A stretch of 64,000 nucleotides of DNA from an uncultured Mediterraneibacter sp. (lineage in GTDB: Bacteria; Bacillota; Clostridia; Lachnospirales; Lachnospiraceae). The stretch lies in assembly GCA_944383695.1 (NCBI GenBank), contig CALWQP010000003.1, positions 62,001 to 126,000 of the forward strand. The letters run 5' to 3'. Of the stretch, positions 19,069 through 28,195 are shown in pieces. How positions within the stretch are numbered: the stretch's first letter is position 1; every line of letters begins with the position of its first letter. The notes beneath the pieces were generated by a model. It saw nothing but the letters and a program-made list of their open reading frames with translations. It had not been told where the DNA came from and made no database searches. The translations under genes and the position numbers were made by a program.

Positions 19069-19383
19069 CGTCATCCGTCTTCCCTCATATACGTTATAAA
19101 ATCCATTTTCGATCCGGAATTTCAGTATCTTCCGATCCTCTCTGTAGTACCGCTCTTTTACCACACCGGTGCAGTAAAGAAGCTCTGTCCTGGTAGAAAT
19201 ATAACATCTGTATTTCGCATCCAGGGATATTGCAGTAAGCTCATCCTCTTTCAGCTCAAGGTAAATATTATCCTCATCTGGGTCATATTTGAATACCCTG
19301 CACTGCCGGGTCGCCTCATCAAAGATTCCGTCTGCGGAGATCGTTTTCTCCATCCGCAGATCAACAGGATTTCCCTCGTACAT
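19057..19383 (-). CDS. Hypothetical protein downstream of codY
   Basis: The 108-residue soluble protein is rich in beta-type and charged sequence, for example EDNIYLELKEDELTAISLDAKYRCYISTRTE and the ending VYEGRRMTKRA. It has no Cys-based or catalytic motif. The short strand-rich arrangement with a central RCYI and charged loops loosely resembles PilZ-like small beta-barrels, but I cannot confirm this. It starts 17 bases after the codY stop and ends in a terminator, so it is probably the last gene of that transcript. Confidence 0.65.
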   Translation of the reverse strand: MYEGNPVDLRMEKTISADGIFDEATRQCRVFKYDPDEDNIYLELKEDELTAISLDAKYRCYISTRTELLYCTGVVKERYYREDRKILKFRIENGFYNVYEGRRMTKRA

Positions 19384-19400
19384 CTCTGCCGCCCTCCTGA

Positions 19401-20180
19401 CTACATCCGCTCTTTCCTGATTTTCTCAAGTTCCGTAAATACATAGTCATTTAAAACTTTGATATAAGTTCCCTTCATTCCGGATGAGCGGGATTCAATC
19501 ACGCCTGCGCTCTCGAATTTGCGCAGTGCATTGACTATGACTGACCGGGTGATGCCCACGCGGTCCGCCACCTTGCTTGCCACCAGGATACCTTCTGTTC
19601 CGCCCAATTCATCAAAAATATGTATGATCGCTTCCAGCTCTGAAAAGGACAGGGTGCTGATCGCAGACTGAACGATGTGTTCTTTCCTTGTCTCTTCTGC
19701 ATTCTCTTCATTTACGGAACGCAGCATCTCAAGCCCGACCACAGCGGTCCCATACTCGCTGAGAATAATATCATCAATAGAATACGTGCTGTCCTGTTTG
19801 TAGATAAACAGCGTCCCGAGCCTCTCCCCCGCAATGTCGATGGGGGTGATGATCGCCTGGCAGCCCTGTACCGCGTCCGCAGAAAATCCAAGCGTCTCAA
19901 GGTTTACATTCTCTTTTGTAGAAAGAATACTGAGAAGCCTCTCATTGAGCATGGAGTCTATATGGGCGCCTACGGATTCCGTGATCAGCTCATTGATTTC
20001 CCTGACCTTCGGGCATTTGCTTACGCCGAGTATCTTCCCTTTCCTGCTGACAACCAGCACGCTTGAGTCAAGGATGTCCGCAAGAACGGCGCAGATATCA
20101 TTAAATACCACCTTACTGGTATTATTATTGTGCAGCAGCTTATTGATCTTTCTTGTTTTGTCTAACAGTTGTACGCTCAT
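19401..20180 (-). CDS. codY: Global GTP/branched-chain amino acid sensing repressor CodY
   Basis: ATG 20180, behind GGAGG, gives 259 residues, exactly the usual CodY length. The N-terminal GAF domain (about 1-155) binds isoleucine, leucine or valine. The C-terminal winged helix-turn-helix carries ASKVADRVGITRSVIVNALRKFESAGVIESRS, the near-invariant CodY recognition motif. It represses amino acid biosynthesis, transport and other stationary-phase genes when nutrients are plentiful. The leu, thr, asd and arg genes lie within 15 kb. A partial CodY box lies upstream, so autoregulation is possible. Confidence 0.97.
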   Translation of the reverse strand: MSVQLLDKTRKINKLLHNNNTSKVVFNDICAVLADILDSSVLVVSRKGKILGVSKCPKVREINELITESVGAHIDSMLNERLLSILSTKENVNLETLGFSADAVQGCQAIITPIDIAGERLGTLFIYKQDSTYSIDDIILSEYGTAVVGLEMLRSVNEENAEETRKEHIVQSAISTLSFSELEAIIHIFDELGGTEGILVASKVADRVGITRSVIVNALRKFESAGVIESRSSGMKGTYIKVLNDYVFTELEKIRKERM

Positions 20181-20263
20181 TATTTCCTCCGATATCATTT
20201 GTTGGACATATAATTGTATACACAAATTTCATTAAATTAATATGCATCCCTATGTTATCATAC

Positions 20264-20278
20264 AATTTTCAGAATAGC
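20264..20278. promoter_or_regulatory. Possible CodY box upstream of codY
   Basis: AATTTTCAGAATAGC matches the CodY consensus AATTTTCWGAAAATT at 12 of 15 positions, about 85 bases upstream of codY and 20 bases after topA. Weak on its own. Confidence 0.3.
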
Positions 20279-20298
20279 AATGCAATTTCATTGTTATT

Positions 20299-22374
20299 TC
20301 ACTGTTTTTGCTCCAGACTTGTCACATATCCACATTTTTCGTCTGCGCAGACAAGTTTGCTTCCCTTTTCTACCATATATCCGCCGCATTCAGGGCATTT
20401 TTCTTTAGACGGCTTCTGCCAGGACATAAACTCGCACTCCGGATTATTCTCACATCCATAATACCTTCTGCCCTTCTTTGTCTTGCGGACAACAATCTCC
20501 TTTCCGCAGACCGGACAGGGCACGCCGATTTTTTCCAGATACGGCTTTGTATTGCGGCATTCCGGAAATCCGGGGCATGCGAGGAATTTTCCGTGGGGGC
20601 CGTATTTGATGACCATGTTTCTACCGCATTCTTCACAGATAACATCTGTCACCTCGTCCTCGATCTTCACAGTCTCCAGTTCTTTTTCCGCCTTCTTCAC
20701 CGCCTCGTCCAAGTCCGGATAAAAGTTGCGGATGATTTCTTTCCACTCGACCTTCCCTTCTTCAACCATGTCAAGAAGACCTTCCATATTTGCCGTGAAA
20801 TTCACATCCACAATGCTCGAGAAAGACTGCTTCATCATATTGTTGACCACTTCGCCAATCTCAGTGATATAGAGGTTCTTCGCCTCCTTAGTCACATAGC
20901 GGCGCCCCAGGATGATAGAAATGGTAGGCGCATAAGTACTCGGACGCCCAATTCCCAGTTCTTCCAGCGCTTTGACAAGGCTCGCCTCGGTATAATGTGC
21001 CGGCGGCTGTGTAAAATGCTGTTTGGGGTCAAGGCTTTCTTTTTTGAGGACAGAATCCATATTCAGACCGCCCACCAGTACATTGCTCTCTTCTTTCTCC
21101 TCGTCTGCCTCTGTATACACCGAACGGAAACCGTCAAACAACTGCTTGGATGCCGCCACGGTAAAACAGTACCCGCCTGCTCCTATTTTTACGGAAGTAG
21201 ACTCATACTTCGCCGGAGCCATACGGCTTGCGGCGAACCGCTTCCAGATCAGCTGATAGAGCCGGAACTGATCTCTTGTCAGAGATTCCTTCAGAGATGC
21301 AGGAGTCCTGGCGATATCCGTGGGACGGATCGCCTCGTGGGCATCCTGTATCTTCTTACTGTCACTCTTGATCTCCTGCCCTGCCGCAGCATACTCTTTT
21401 CCGTATACAGAAGAAATATACTCTCTTGCAGAGGCGTCAGCCTCATCCGCGATCCTGGTAGAATCCGTACGCAGATAAGTGATCACGCCGACCGTACCGT
21501 TTCCTTTGATGTCGATTCCCTCATAGAGCTGCTGCGCGATACGCATTGTTTTTTGCGTCCCAAAATTCAGCGCTTTAGCCGCTTCCTGCTGCAGAGTGCT
21601 CGTTGTAAACGGCAGCGGCGCTTTCCTGACGCGCTCACTTGTCTTAATATCTGTAATCCGGAACTCCGCGTTCTCAATTTTCTTTCTTATCTCATTCAGT
21701 TCATCCTCTGAATGAATGGTCATCTTCTTTTTATCTGTACCGTAGAATTTTGCTGTCAGAGGACGTTTCTCTCCTTTAATTTTCAGGACCGCGTCCAGTG
21801 TCCAGTATTCCTCCGGAATAAACGCATTGATCTCATCCTCGCGGTCTGCCACAAGACGGAGCGCCACTGACTGCACACGCCCTGCGCTTAACCCCCTCTT
21901 TACCTTTGCCCAAAGGAGCGGGCTGATCTTGTAGCCCACCATGCGGTCCAGGACACGTCTTGCCTGCTGTGCATCCACCAGATTCATATCAATGTCTCTG
22001 GGCGCTTTCAGGGATGCCTTCACTGCATTTTTTGTGATCTCATTAAATGTGATGCGGCGCATCTTTTTCTGGTCCAGCTTCAGCGCGGCGGCAAGATGCC
22101 ATGAGATTGCCTCACCCTCGCGGTCAGGGTCAGTCGCAAGAAAAACTTTATCTGATTTTTTTACTTCCTTACGCAACGTCGCAAGAATATCACCTTTTCC
22201 TCGTATCGTGATGTATTTTGGTTCATAATCATGCTCTATGTCGATCCCCAGCGAACTTTTCGGCAGATCACGCACGTGCCCCTGAGATGCAGCAACCGTA
22301 TAACTGCTTCCCAGAAATTTTTTGATCGTCTTCACTTTCGCAGGTGACTCCACAATAACAAGATAATGTGCCAT
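20299..22374 (-). CDS. topA: DNA topoisomerase I (type IA)
   Basis: The 691-residue enzyme has an N-terminal TOPRIM domain (LVIVESPAKVKTI, and the metal site ATDPDREGEAISWHL). The catalytic Tyr lies in GVITYLRTDSTR near residue 298. Three C-terminal four-Cys zinc ribbons begin near residues 575, 617 and 662 (CEECGR, CPVCGKE, CPECGGY). It relaxes negative supercoils. It follows dprA by 16 bases and precedes codY, an order close to Bacillus dprA-topA-...-codY. Confidence 0.98.
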   Translation of the reverse strand: MAHYLVIVESPAKVKTIKKFLGSSYTVAASQGHVRDLPKSSLGIDIEHDYEPKYITIRGKGDILATLRKEVKKSDKVFLATDPDREGEAISWHLAAALKLDQKKMRRITFNEITKNAVKASLKAPRDIDMNLVDAQQARRVLDRMVGYKISPLLWAKVKRGLSAGRVQSVALRLVADREDEINAFIPEEYWTLDAVLKIKGEKRPLTAKFYGTDKKKMTIHSEDELNEIRKKIENAEFRITDIKTSERVRKAPLPFTTSTLQQEAAKALNFGTQKTMRIAQQLYEGIDIKGNGTVGVITYLRTDSTRIADEADASAREYISSVYGKEYAAAGQEIKSDSKKIQDAHEAIRPTDIARTPASLKESLTRDQFRLYQLIWKRFAASRMAPAKYESTSVKIGAGGYCFTVAASKQLFDGFRSVYTEADEEKEESNVLVGGLNMDSVLKKESLDPKQHFTQPPAHYTEASLVKALEELGIGRPSTYAPTISIILGRRYVTKEAKNLYITEIGEVVNNMMKQSFSSIVDVNFTANMEGLLDMVEEGKVEWKEIIRNFYPDLDEAVKKAEKELETVKIEDEVTDVICEECGRNMVIKYGPHGKFLACPGFPECRNTKPYLEKIGVPCPVCGKEIVVRKTKKGRRYYGCENNPECEFMSWQKPSKEKCPECGGYMVEKGSKLVCADEKCGYVTSLEQKQ

Positions 22375-22390
22375 AAAACTAACTCCTCCG

Positions 22391-23557
22391 TCAATACCGG
22401 GCTATGATATACTGATTCTTCGAGATTTCTCTTATGTATCCCTCCAATTCCAAAGTGACCAGCAGCTCCATGACAGCCTTCACGTCCAGCTTTGTCTCTG
22501 CCGCCACCTGATCCACGCCCTTGGGATACAAGCCAAGGCAACTATACACCAAATTTTCTGGAGTTTCAAGCATTTTTTCATTTTTGTCCTCCTTTTCCCC
22601 ATAGGGTGCACTCCCTCCACCGGCTTCTTTCAGCCTTTTATTGTTCCTTCGTCCACCTGCCTGATGCCGTCCTCGTACAAGTCCCCGCTCTTCTGTCAGC
22701 CCCCATTGTTCTGCCAGCTCTTCGGGAGATAAAAGGACTTCTGCCCCCTGACGGATCAAACGGTTGCATCCCTCACTCATGACACTGTTTACCGGACCCG
22801 GAAGAGCATATACATCCCGTCCCTGATCCAGCGCCATGTCCACTGTTATGAGAGAACCGCTTTTTCTTCCGGCTTCTATCACCAGAACCGCGTCGGAGAG
22901 CCCGCTGATGATCCGGTTCCGAGCCGGAAAATACTGGGGAAGCGGAGCTGTGCCGGGCGGATGTTCCGAAAGGATGCCTCCGCCGTGCTCCAGGATATCC
23001 ACATACAGACCGATATGTTCTTTCGGATAACATACATCGACTCCGCAGCCCAGCACGGCATACGTCTTCCCACCGCCGATGAGAGCCCCTCTGTGCGCCA
23101 TTCCGTCTACTCCCCTCGCCATCCCGCTGATGATTTCTACCCCGCGGCCCGCAAGGACTCTCCCAAAATCAACAGCATATTTCTCTCCGTAAGGCGTACA
23201 TCTGCGGGCTCCTATGACCGCGGCTTTCTTCTGATTCTCATGGGGAAGACTGCCTTTCACATAGAGCGCATACGGATGATCCGGAATCTCTTTCAGGCAT
23301 TTCGGGTATTCTTCTGAAAACCAGGGGACAAACCAGATGTCTTTCTCAATCATCTTCTCGTATTCCGGCCCGGGATCTCCCTGTTTCTTTGCCTGCATAA
23401 TTTTATTGCGGTCTTTTTCATTCAAGAACTCTAATTTGTTTAAATGTGTTTCTTCTATATAATAAACCGCTTTCGCTGTTTTCATGTGTTTCCTCAAAAG
23501 AGATTTTTTCGCCGTGGATAAGCCTTTCACTCCTGCCAACCAGTATTCGTACTTCAT
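22391..23557 (-). CDS. dprA: DNA-processing protein DprA
   Basis: The 388-residue protein has an N-terminal SAM-like region (about 1-80), a Rossmann-like DprA core with IGARRCTPYG and GMARGVDGMAHRGAL, and a C-terminal winged-helix (about 325-388). DprA loads RecA onto incoming single-stranded DNA in transformation. AGGAGG precedes the start, which lies three bases after the comM stop. A Lys/Glu-rich linker of about 35 residues before the winged helix is longer than usual. Confidence 0.95.
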   Translation of the reverse strand: MKYEYWLAGVKGLSTAKKSLLRKHMKTAKAVYYIEETHLNKLEFLNEKDRNKIMQAKKQGDPGPEYEKMIEKDIWFVPWFSEEYPKCLKEIPDHPYALYVKGSLPHENQKKAAVIGARRCTPYGEKYAVDFGRVLAGRGVEIISGMARGVDGMAHRGALIGGGKTYAVLGCGVDVCYPKEHIGLYVDILEHGGGILSEHPPGTAPLPQYFPARNRIISGLSDAVLVIEAGRKSGSLITVDMALDQGRDVYALPGPVNSVMSEGCNRLIRQGAEVLLSPEELAEQWGLTEERGLVRGRHQAGGRRNNKRLKEAGGGSAPYGEKEDKNEKMLETPENLVYSCLGLYPKGVDQVAAETKLDVKAVMELLVTLELEGYIREISKNQYIIARY

Positions 23558-23560
23558 CCG

Positions 23561-25099
23561 TTATACCTCCTGTTTCCGCCAATATTTCTCGTCCATAATG
23601 CGGTATCCAAGCGCTTCTTTGAGATGGCTCTCGCGGATCTGCTCCTCGCCCTCCAGATCGGCGATCGTCCGCGCGGTCTTAATGATCCTGTGGTATGTCC
23701 GGGCCGTCAGCTCCATGACGGTAAATGCCTGCTCCATCAGGGCATGTTCCTTTTCACCCAAACGGCAGTAGTTTTTCAGTTCTTTCCCGGACAGCATGGC
23801 ATTTGTGGTGATTTTCGTATTTTTGTAACGCTCTTTCTGTATCAACCTTGCCCTGCACACTCGTTTGCGGATCACCGCAGAGCTCTCACCCTTTCTCTCA
23901 TCCGCAAGGTACTCATACTTCACCCTTGGCGCTTCTACGCACAGATCAATCCGGTCCAGAAAAGGACGGCTGATACGGCTTAAATACATATGAATCTGGG
24001 CCGGCGTGCATGTACATTTCCTCATGTCGGGGTAACATCCGCAGGGACAGGGGTTCATTGCCGCCACCAGGATGAAATCGGCAGGGAAGCGGTAATTTCC
24101 ATATGCCCTGGATATCTGTATGCTTCTCTCCTCCAGAGGCTCGCGCAGCACCTCGAGAACACTTTTCCTGAACTCCGGAAGCTCATCCAGGAAGAGAACG
24201 CCGCCGTGGGCAAGACTGATTTCCCCCGGGCGGGGTATCATCCCTCCGCCTGTCATCGCCGCCCGGGTCGCTGTATGGTGCACCTCCCGGAACGGACGTT
24301 TTCGTATGAGAGGAGCTTTCTCATCCAGCATCCCCAGCACGCTGTATATTTTTGTGATCTCCAGGCTCTCTTCCATATCCGGCGGCGGCAGTATTCCTGC
24401 GATACATTTTGCCGTCATGGATTTCCCACTACCGGGCGGTCCGATCATGAGCAGGTTATGCCCGCCTGCAACCGCAATCTCTGCTGCCCGCTTTACATTT
24501 TGCTGTCCTCGTATATCCGCAAAATCAGGCATGTCCTCCTCATATCCGCCCGGCTCCTTTCCCTCAGTCGCTATCTCCGGCTGGCATTGTCCTCTGAGAA
24601 TAGAAACGACCTCCCTCAGATTTCCGGCGCCGATCACTGCCATGTTTTTTACAAGCGCTGCCTCTGCCGCATTTTCTCCGGGTACGATGCACCGGCATAT
24701 GCCTGCCGCCTTTGCTTCCATGACGATCGGCAGGATCCCCGGCACTTTTCTGACTCGTCCGTCAAGCCCCAGCTCTCCTATAATGAGATATCCCTCTGTC
24801 GCTGTTGGGCCGATCTCTCCCAGCGATGCCAGGATCGCAGCCGCGATCGGAAGGTCAAAAGACGCTCCCCGCTTCCTGAGAGTAGCTGGCGACAGGTTAA
24901 TGACCGTGCGTTTCGCAGGATAATCAAACCCCGAATTTCTGATCGCAGTTCTCACCCGCTCTCCTGCCTCTTTTACCTCTGACGACAGATAGCCTACCAT
25001 ATGAAATACCGGGAGGCCATTAGATATATCCGCCTCCACATGTACAAGTTCCACCCCCAGCCCATCGACGGCCGCGGATATTATCGTGCTGAAACTCAT
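23561..25099 (-). CDS. comM: YifB/ComM-family Mg-chelatase-like AAA+ ATPase
   Basis: The 512-residue protein has an N-terminal Lon-S5-like domain (about 1-165, with SFDLPIAAAILASLG) and an AAA+ module with Walker A GPPGSGKSMTAK near residue 221 and Walker B VLFLDELPEF. A C-terminal Mg-chelatase domain has PCPCGCYPD. ComM is a hexameric helicase that drives branch migration during natural transformation. It is first in the comM-dprA-topA operon, with its own promoter and a 150-base leader. Confidence 0.95.
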   Translation of the reverse strand: MSFSTIISAAVDGLGVELVHVEADISNGLPVFHMVGYLSSEVKEAGERVRTAIRNSGFDYPAKRTVINLSPATLRKRGASFDLPIAAAILASLGEIGPTATEGYLIIGELGLDGRVRKVPGILPIVMEAKAAGICRCIVPGENAAEAALVKNMAVIGAGNLREVVSILRGQCQPEIATEGKEPGGYEEDMPDFADIRGQQNVKRAAEIAVAGGHNLLMIGPPGSGKSMTAKCIAGILPPPDMEESLEITKIYSVLGMLDEKAPLIRKRPFREVHHTATRAAMTGGGMIPRPGEISLAHGGVLFLDELPEFRKSVLEVLREPLEERSIQISRAYGNYRFPADFILVAAMNPCPCGCYPDMRKCTCTPAQIHMYLSRISRPFLDRIDLCVEAPRVKYEYLADERKGESSAVIRKRVCRARLIQKERYKNTKITTNAMLSGKELKNYCRLGEKEHALMEQAFTVMELTARTYHRIIKTARTIADLEGEEQIRESHLKEALGYRIMDEKYWRKQEV

Positions 25100-25254
25100 C
25101 TCCGCTCCTTTCTCATGAGTTCCCTGCTCTGTAAATACACCGAGTTAAAACACCACTTTACCAATAAAAACACAACTGAAATTCCGGCCGACGCGGCCAG
25201 ACACCCTTCTGGTGCAAGATTGCCGGGGAATGATTCCCCCGGAAATGTATGTCT

Positions 25255-25283
25255 ATGATATATCACGTCAGGACAGGAGTCAA
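25255..25283 (-). promoter_or_regulatory. Promoter of comM-dprA-topA with hairpin-containing leader
   Basis: On the minus strand TTGACT (25278-25283), a 17-base spacer and TATCAT (25255-25260). The 150-base leader to comM contains a CCGGGGGAAT/ATTCCCCGG hairpin (25223-25243) and a TCTGGCCG-CGT-CGGCCGGA hairpin near 25183-25203. Whether these attenuate is unknown. Confidence 0.6.
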
Positions 25284-25419
25284 CGCACATTGATCTTATA
25301 CCTGTTTTCCGAATATTTCGATACACTATTTATGGGTATCCTTTATCCATTTCTTGATTTTCATTTTGTCAGCCCCATCGTACTGTTCTGATACTGTCCT
25401 TCTTTTAGGTTGGAAAAGC

Positions 25420-25447
25420 ACGAACCGGACTGTTTTTTCATACACTA
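25420..25447 (+). promoter_or_regulatory. Sigma-K type promoter upstream of sigK
   Basis: AC (25420-25421), 17 bases, then CATACACTA (25439-25447) matches the mother-cell SigK consensus AC-N16/17-CATAnnnTA exactly. The predicted transcript would start near 25454, just ahead of the ribosome binding site AAGAGGTG (25461-25468). The 374-base gap at 25100-25473 otherwise holds only the comM promoter and leader. Confidence 0.6.
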
Positions 25448-25473
25448 TATCAAATGTGCTAAGAGGTGCCGTC

Positions 25474-26100
25474 TTGAAATCATTTCCCAACCCTCTCACC
25501 GCTTCGGAAGAGAAGTATTACATCCAGAGATATACAGAAGGAGACCTCGAGGCAAAGCACATCCTGATCGAGCGAAATCTGAGGCTTGTCGCCCATGTGA
25601 TCAAAAAATATCAGAACCTGGAGGAAGACCCCGAGGACCTGCTCTCCATTGGAACGATCGGGCTGATCAAGGCAGTCGTCACCTTCAACCCGGATAAAGG
25701 AAACCGCCTGGCAGCGTATGCTTCCCGGTGTGTTGAAAATGAAATCCTCATGCATCTGCGTGCCAAAAAGAAATCCGCAAAGGAAATCTCCCTCTACGAG
25801 CCCATCGGCACTGACCGGGAAGGCAATGAAATCAAGCTCTATGACATCATTGAGACTGACGAGGTCGATGTCCCTGAAAAAATTTATCTCAAAGAAAACA
25901 TCCAGAAACTCTACGAAAAAGTCGAAAACGAGCTTTCCCCGAGAGAAAAGCTCGTTTTAAAAATGCGGTATGGTCTTTATAACGGAGAAGAATACACCCA
26001 GCGGGAAATCGCCAGACAGCTAGGGATTTCCCGCTCTTACGTCTCCCGGATCGAAAAAAGCGCGGTGGAAAAACTGCGGGATCACTTCGACGACGATTAA
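25474..26100 (+). CDS. sigK: Sporulation sigma factor SigK, apparently without a pro-sequence
   Basis: The protein has region 2 (NLRLVAHVIKKYQN, DLLSIGTIGLIKAV, AYASRCVENEILMHLRA) and region 4 with the recognition helix TQREIARQLGISRSYVSRIEK, closest to SigK. I choose TTG 25474, six bases after AAGAGGTG, giving 208 residues beginning MKSFPNPLTASEEKYY. This is where mature Bacillus SigK begins, so the inhibitory pro-sequence would be absent. An ATG at 25354 gives 40 extra residues but lies upstream of the promoter described here. The gene is intact, with no skin-type insertion. SigK drives late mother-cell genes for coat and cortex. Confidence 0.88.
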   Translation: MKSFPNPLTASEEKYYIQRYTEGDLEAKHILIERNLRLVAHVIKKYQNLEEDPEDLLSIGTIGLIKAVVTFNPDKGNRLAAYASRCVENEILMHLRAKKKSAKEISLYEPIGTDREGNEIKLYDIIETDEVDVPEKIYLKENIQKLYEKVENELSPREKLVLKMRYGLYNGEEYTQREIARQLGISRSYVSRIEKSAVEKLRDHFDDD

Positions 26101-26345
26101 ATCTGGATTTTCTCCTGGGAACTGCCGATTGGATGGAAAGATTTAAAGGAATGGAGTGCGGCACTAATTTCAAAGCGAATCATCTGCTTTGAAATTGTCT
26201 TTAGCCGCGCCCCATTCCTTTTATGACTTTCCTAAATCGTGAAACGGAATCTGAGCCACATCCCCCGCCCGCCACGAATACGCCTTAAAATAATCTGCGG
26301 TTTTCGGACACTTTATGAAATCTGTCCCCACAGACAAATCCAGCT
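26101..26345. repeat. Long inverted repeat, copy B of an intergenic family
   Basis: It fills the gap between the sigK and pckA stops. The left end ATCTGGATTTTCT and the right end ACAGACAAATCCAG are inverted repeats, and the right arm carries CTGCGGTTTTC (26295-26305), as in copy A. The matching word is absent on the left, where a different nested structure sits: AAAGGAATGG (26145-26154) against CCATTCCTTT (26212-26221), enclosing the perfect 11 bp stem AATTTCAAAGC/GCTTTGAAATT (26166-26176, 26186-26196). Confidence 0.72.
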
Positions 26346-27950
26346 TTATTCCTGCGGTCCTGCAGCAACAAGTGCTTTTCCAAGCTCATTGCTCTCGTAT
26401 TTCTTGAAGTTCTTAATGAACCTTGAAGCGAGGTCTTTTGCCTTTGTCTCCCACTCGGAAGCGTCAGCATATGTGTCTCTCGGATCAAGGATCGCCGGAT
26501 CAACTCCCGGAAGCTCTGTCGGAACTTCGAAGTTGAAGTGCGGGATCTTTTTTGTCGGAGCTTTCTCGATAGAACCGTCAAGGATCGCGTCGATGATGCC
26601 GCGTGTGTCTTTGATGGAGATACGCTTGCCTGTGCCGTTCCATCCTGTGTTCACAAGATAAGCCTTTGCTCCGCTTTCTTTCATTCTCTTAACAAGCTCC
26701 TCTGCATACTTTGTCGGGTGCAGTTCAAGGAACGCCTGGCCGAAGCATGCGGAGAAGGTCGGTGTCGGCTCTGTAATGCCGCGCTCTGTTCCTGCAAGTT
26801 TTGCTGTGAAACCGGACAGGAAGTAGTACTCTGTCTGCTCCGGTGTCAGTGCAGATACCGGCGGGAGTACGCCGAATGCGTCAGCGGACAGGAAGATCAC
26901 ATTCTTCGCTGCCGGAGCTGCGGAAACCGGGCGCACGATCTTCTCGATATGGTCGATTGGATAAGATACACGTGTATTCTCTGTCACGCTCTTATCTGTA
27001 AAGTCAATCTTTCCGTTTTCGTCAAGTGTAACGTTCTCAAGAAGCGCATCTCTCTTGATCGCATTGTAGATGTCCGGCTCAGACTCTTTATCAAGGTCGA
27101 TAACCTTTGCATAGCATCCGCCTTCGAAGTTAAACACACCGTTGTCATCCCAGCCGTGCTCGTCATCACCGATAAGGAGTCTCTTCGGATCTGTGGAAAG
27201 CGTTGTCTTTCCTGTTCCTGAAAGTCCGAAGAAGATTGCTGTATTCTCGCCGTTCATATCTGTGTTTGCAGAGCAGTGCATGGAAGCGATACCTTTCAGC
27301 GGCAGATAGTAGTTCATCATGGAGAACATACCTTTTTTCATCTCTCCGCCATACCATGTGTTCACGATAACCTGCTCGCGGCTTGTGATATTGAACATAA
27401 CGGCAGTCTCTGAGTTCAGACCCAGTTCTTTGTAATTCTCAACTTTCGCTTTGGACGCATTGTAAACAATGAAATCTGGTTCAAAGTTCTCAAGCTCTTC
27501 AGCAGTCGGCTGAATAAACATATTTGTAACAAAGTGAGCCTGCCATGCCACTTCCATAATAAAGCGGATCGCCATGCGTGTGTCCTTATTGGCGCCGCAG
27601 AATGCATCTACGACAAAGAGTCTCTTATTGGAGAGCTCATTCTTTGCGATTTCTTTCACAGCAGCCCATGCTTCCTCAGAAGCCGGATGATTGTCGTTCT
27701 TATATTCGTCAGATGTCCACCATACTGTGTCCTTGGAGTTCTCATCCATTACAATATATTTGTCTTTCGGGGAACGTCCTGTATAAATACCTGTCATAAC
27801 ATTGACAGCGCCAAGTTCACTTACCTGTCCTTTATCAAACCCTTCCAGATTCGGATTTGTCTCTTCTTCAAACAATGTCTCGTAAGAAGGATTGTGAACG
27901 ATTTCCGTAGTTCCTGTGATACCGTACTTAGTTAGATCAATCTTTGACAT
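26346..27950 (-). CDS. pckA: Phosphoenolpyruvate carboxykinase (ATP)
   Basis: The 534-residue enzyme has the kinase P-loop [11 protein letters not shown] (about 238-248), the preceding [17 protein letters not shown] metal/substrate region, the arginine/Lys substrate site ([14 protein letters not shown]) and the adenine-binding [11 protein letters not shown] segment. It interconverts oxaloacetate plus ATP with PEP, CO2 and ADP. In fermentative gut Clostridia it can run either way. It is monocistronic, with a good promoter and the copy B inverted repeat at its 3' end. Confidence 0.98.
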   Translation of the reverse strand: MSKIDLTKYGITGTTEIVHNPSYETLFEEETNPNLEGFDKGQVSELGAVNVMTGIYTGRSPKDKYIVMDENSKDTVWWTSDEYKNDNHPASEEAWAAVKEIAKNELSNKRLFVVDAFCGANKDTRMAIRFIMEVAWQAHFVTNMFIQPTAEELENFEPDFIVYNASKAKVENYKELGLNSETAVMFNITSREQVIVNTWYGGEMKKGMFSMMNYYLPLKGIASMHCSANTDMNGENTAIFFGLSGTGKTTLSTDPKRLLIGDDEHGWDDNGVFNFEGGCYAKVIDLDKESEPDIYNAIKRDALLENVTLDENGKIDFTDKSVTENTRVSYPIDHIEKIVRPVSAAPAAKNVIFLSADAFGVLPPVSALTPEQTEYYFLSGFTAKLAGTERGITEPTPTFSACFGQAFLELHPTKYAEELVKRMKESGAKAYLVNTGWNGTGKRISIKDTRGIIDAILDGSIEKAPTKKIPHFNFEVPTELPGVDPAILDPRDTYADASEWETKAKDLASRFIKNFKKYESNELGKALVAAGPQE

Positions 27951-28028
27951 GTTACGCTCTACCTCTTTCTTTCTATATTTTTACCTGCCAGACACTCCGA
28001 AATACAGTCTGACACCGGCGTATATTTG

Positions 28029-28057
28029 ATTATACAGAAGAATTGACAAAAAATCAA
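28029..28057 (-). promoter_or_regulatory. Promoter of pckA
   Basis: On the minus strand TTGATT (28052-28057), a 17-base spacer and a perfect TATAAT (28029-28034), about 80 bases upstream of the ATG. Confidence 0.65.
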
Positions 28058-28156
28058 CAAGAATCTTCCTAAACTTTACCACTAATTGAAAGTTATCGTT
28101 TTCATTAATTCATCTTTTAAAATTTTCAACAAGAAAAACCGTAGACTTTTGATGCA

Positions 28157-28190
28157 AAAATGCAGGATTTGAAAACAAATCCTGCATTTT
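28157..28190 (-). terminator. Terminator of thrC
   Basis: Perfect 15 bp stem (28157-28171 with 28176-28190, core ATGCAGGATTTG/CAAATCCTGCAT) starting five bases after the thrC stop, with U-tract on both strands. Part of it (AAATCCTGCATTTTC) also occurs in the left arm of repeat copy A. Confidence 0.85.
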
Positions 28191-28195
28191 CATTC

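Noticed and set aside
20308-21711. 467-codon open frame antisense to topA
   Set aside because: It is fully inside topA on the other strand, has no recognisable domain or start signal, and topA motifs including the catalytic Tyr and zinc ribbons are intact.
23990-24982. 330- and 267-codon frames antisense to comM
   Set aside because: Both are shadows of the ComM ATPase; no ribosome binding site and no conserved motif.
25354-25473. ATG at 25354 as the sigK start, giving a 40-residue N-terminal extension
   Set aside because: The extension is not like a SigK pro-sequence, no ribosome binding site precedes the ATG, and the likely SigK promoter lies downstream of it.
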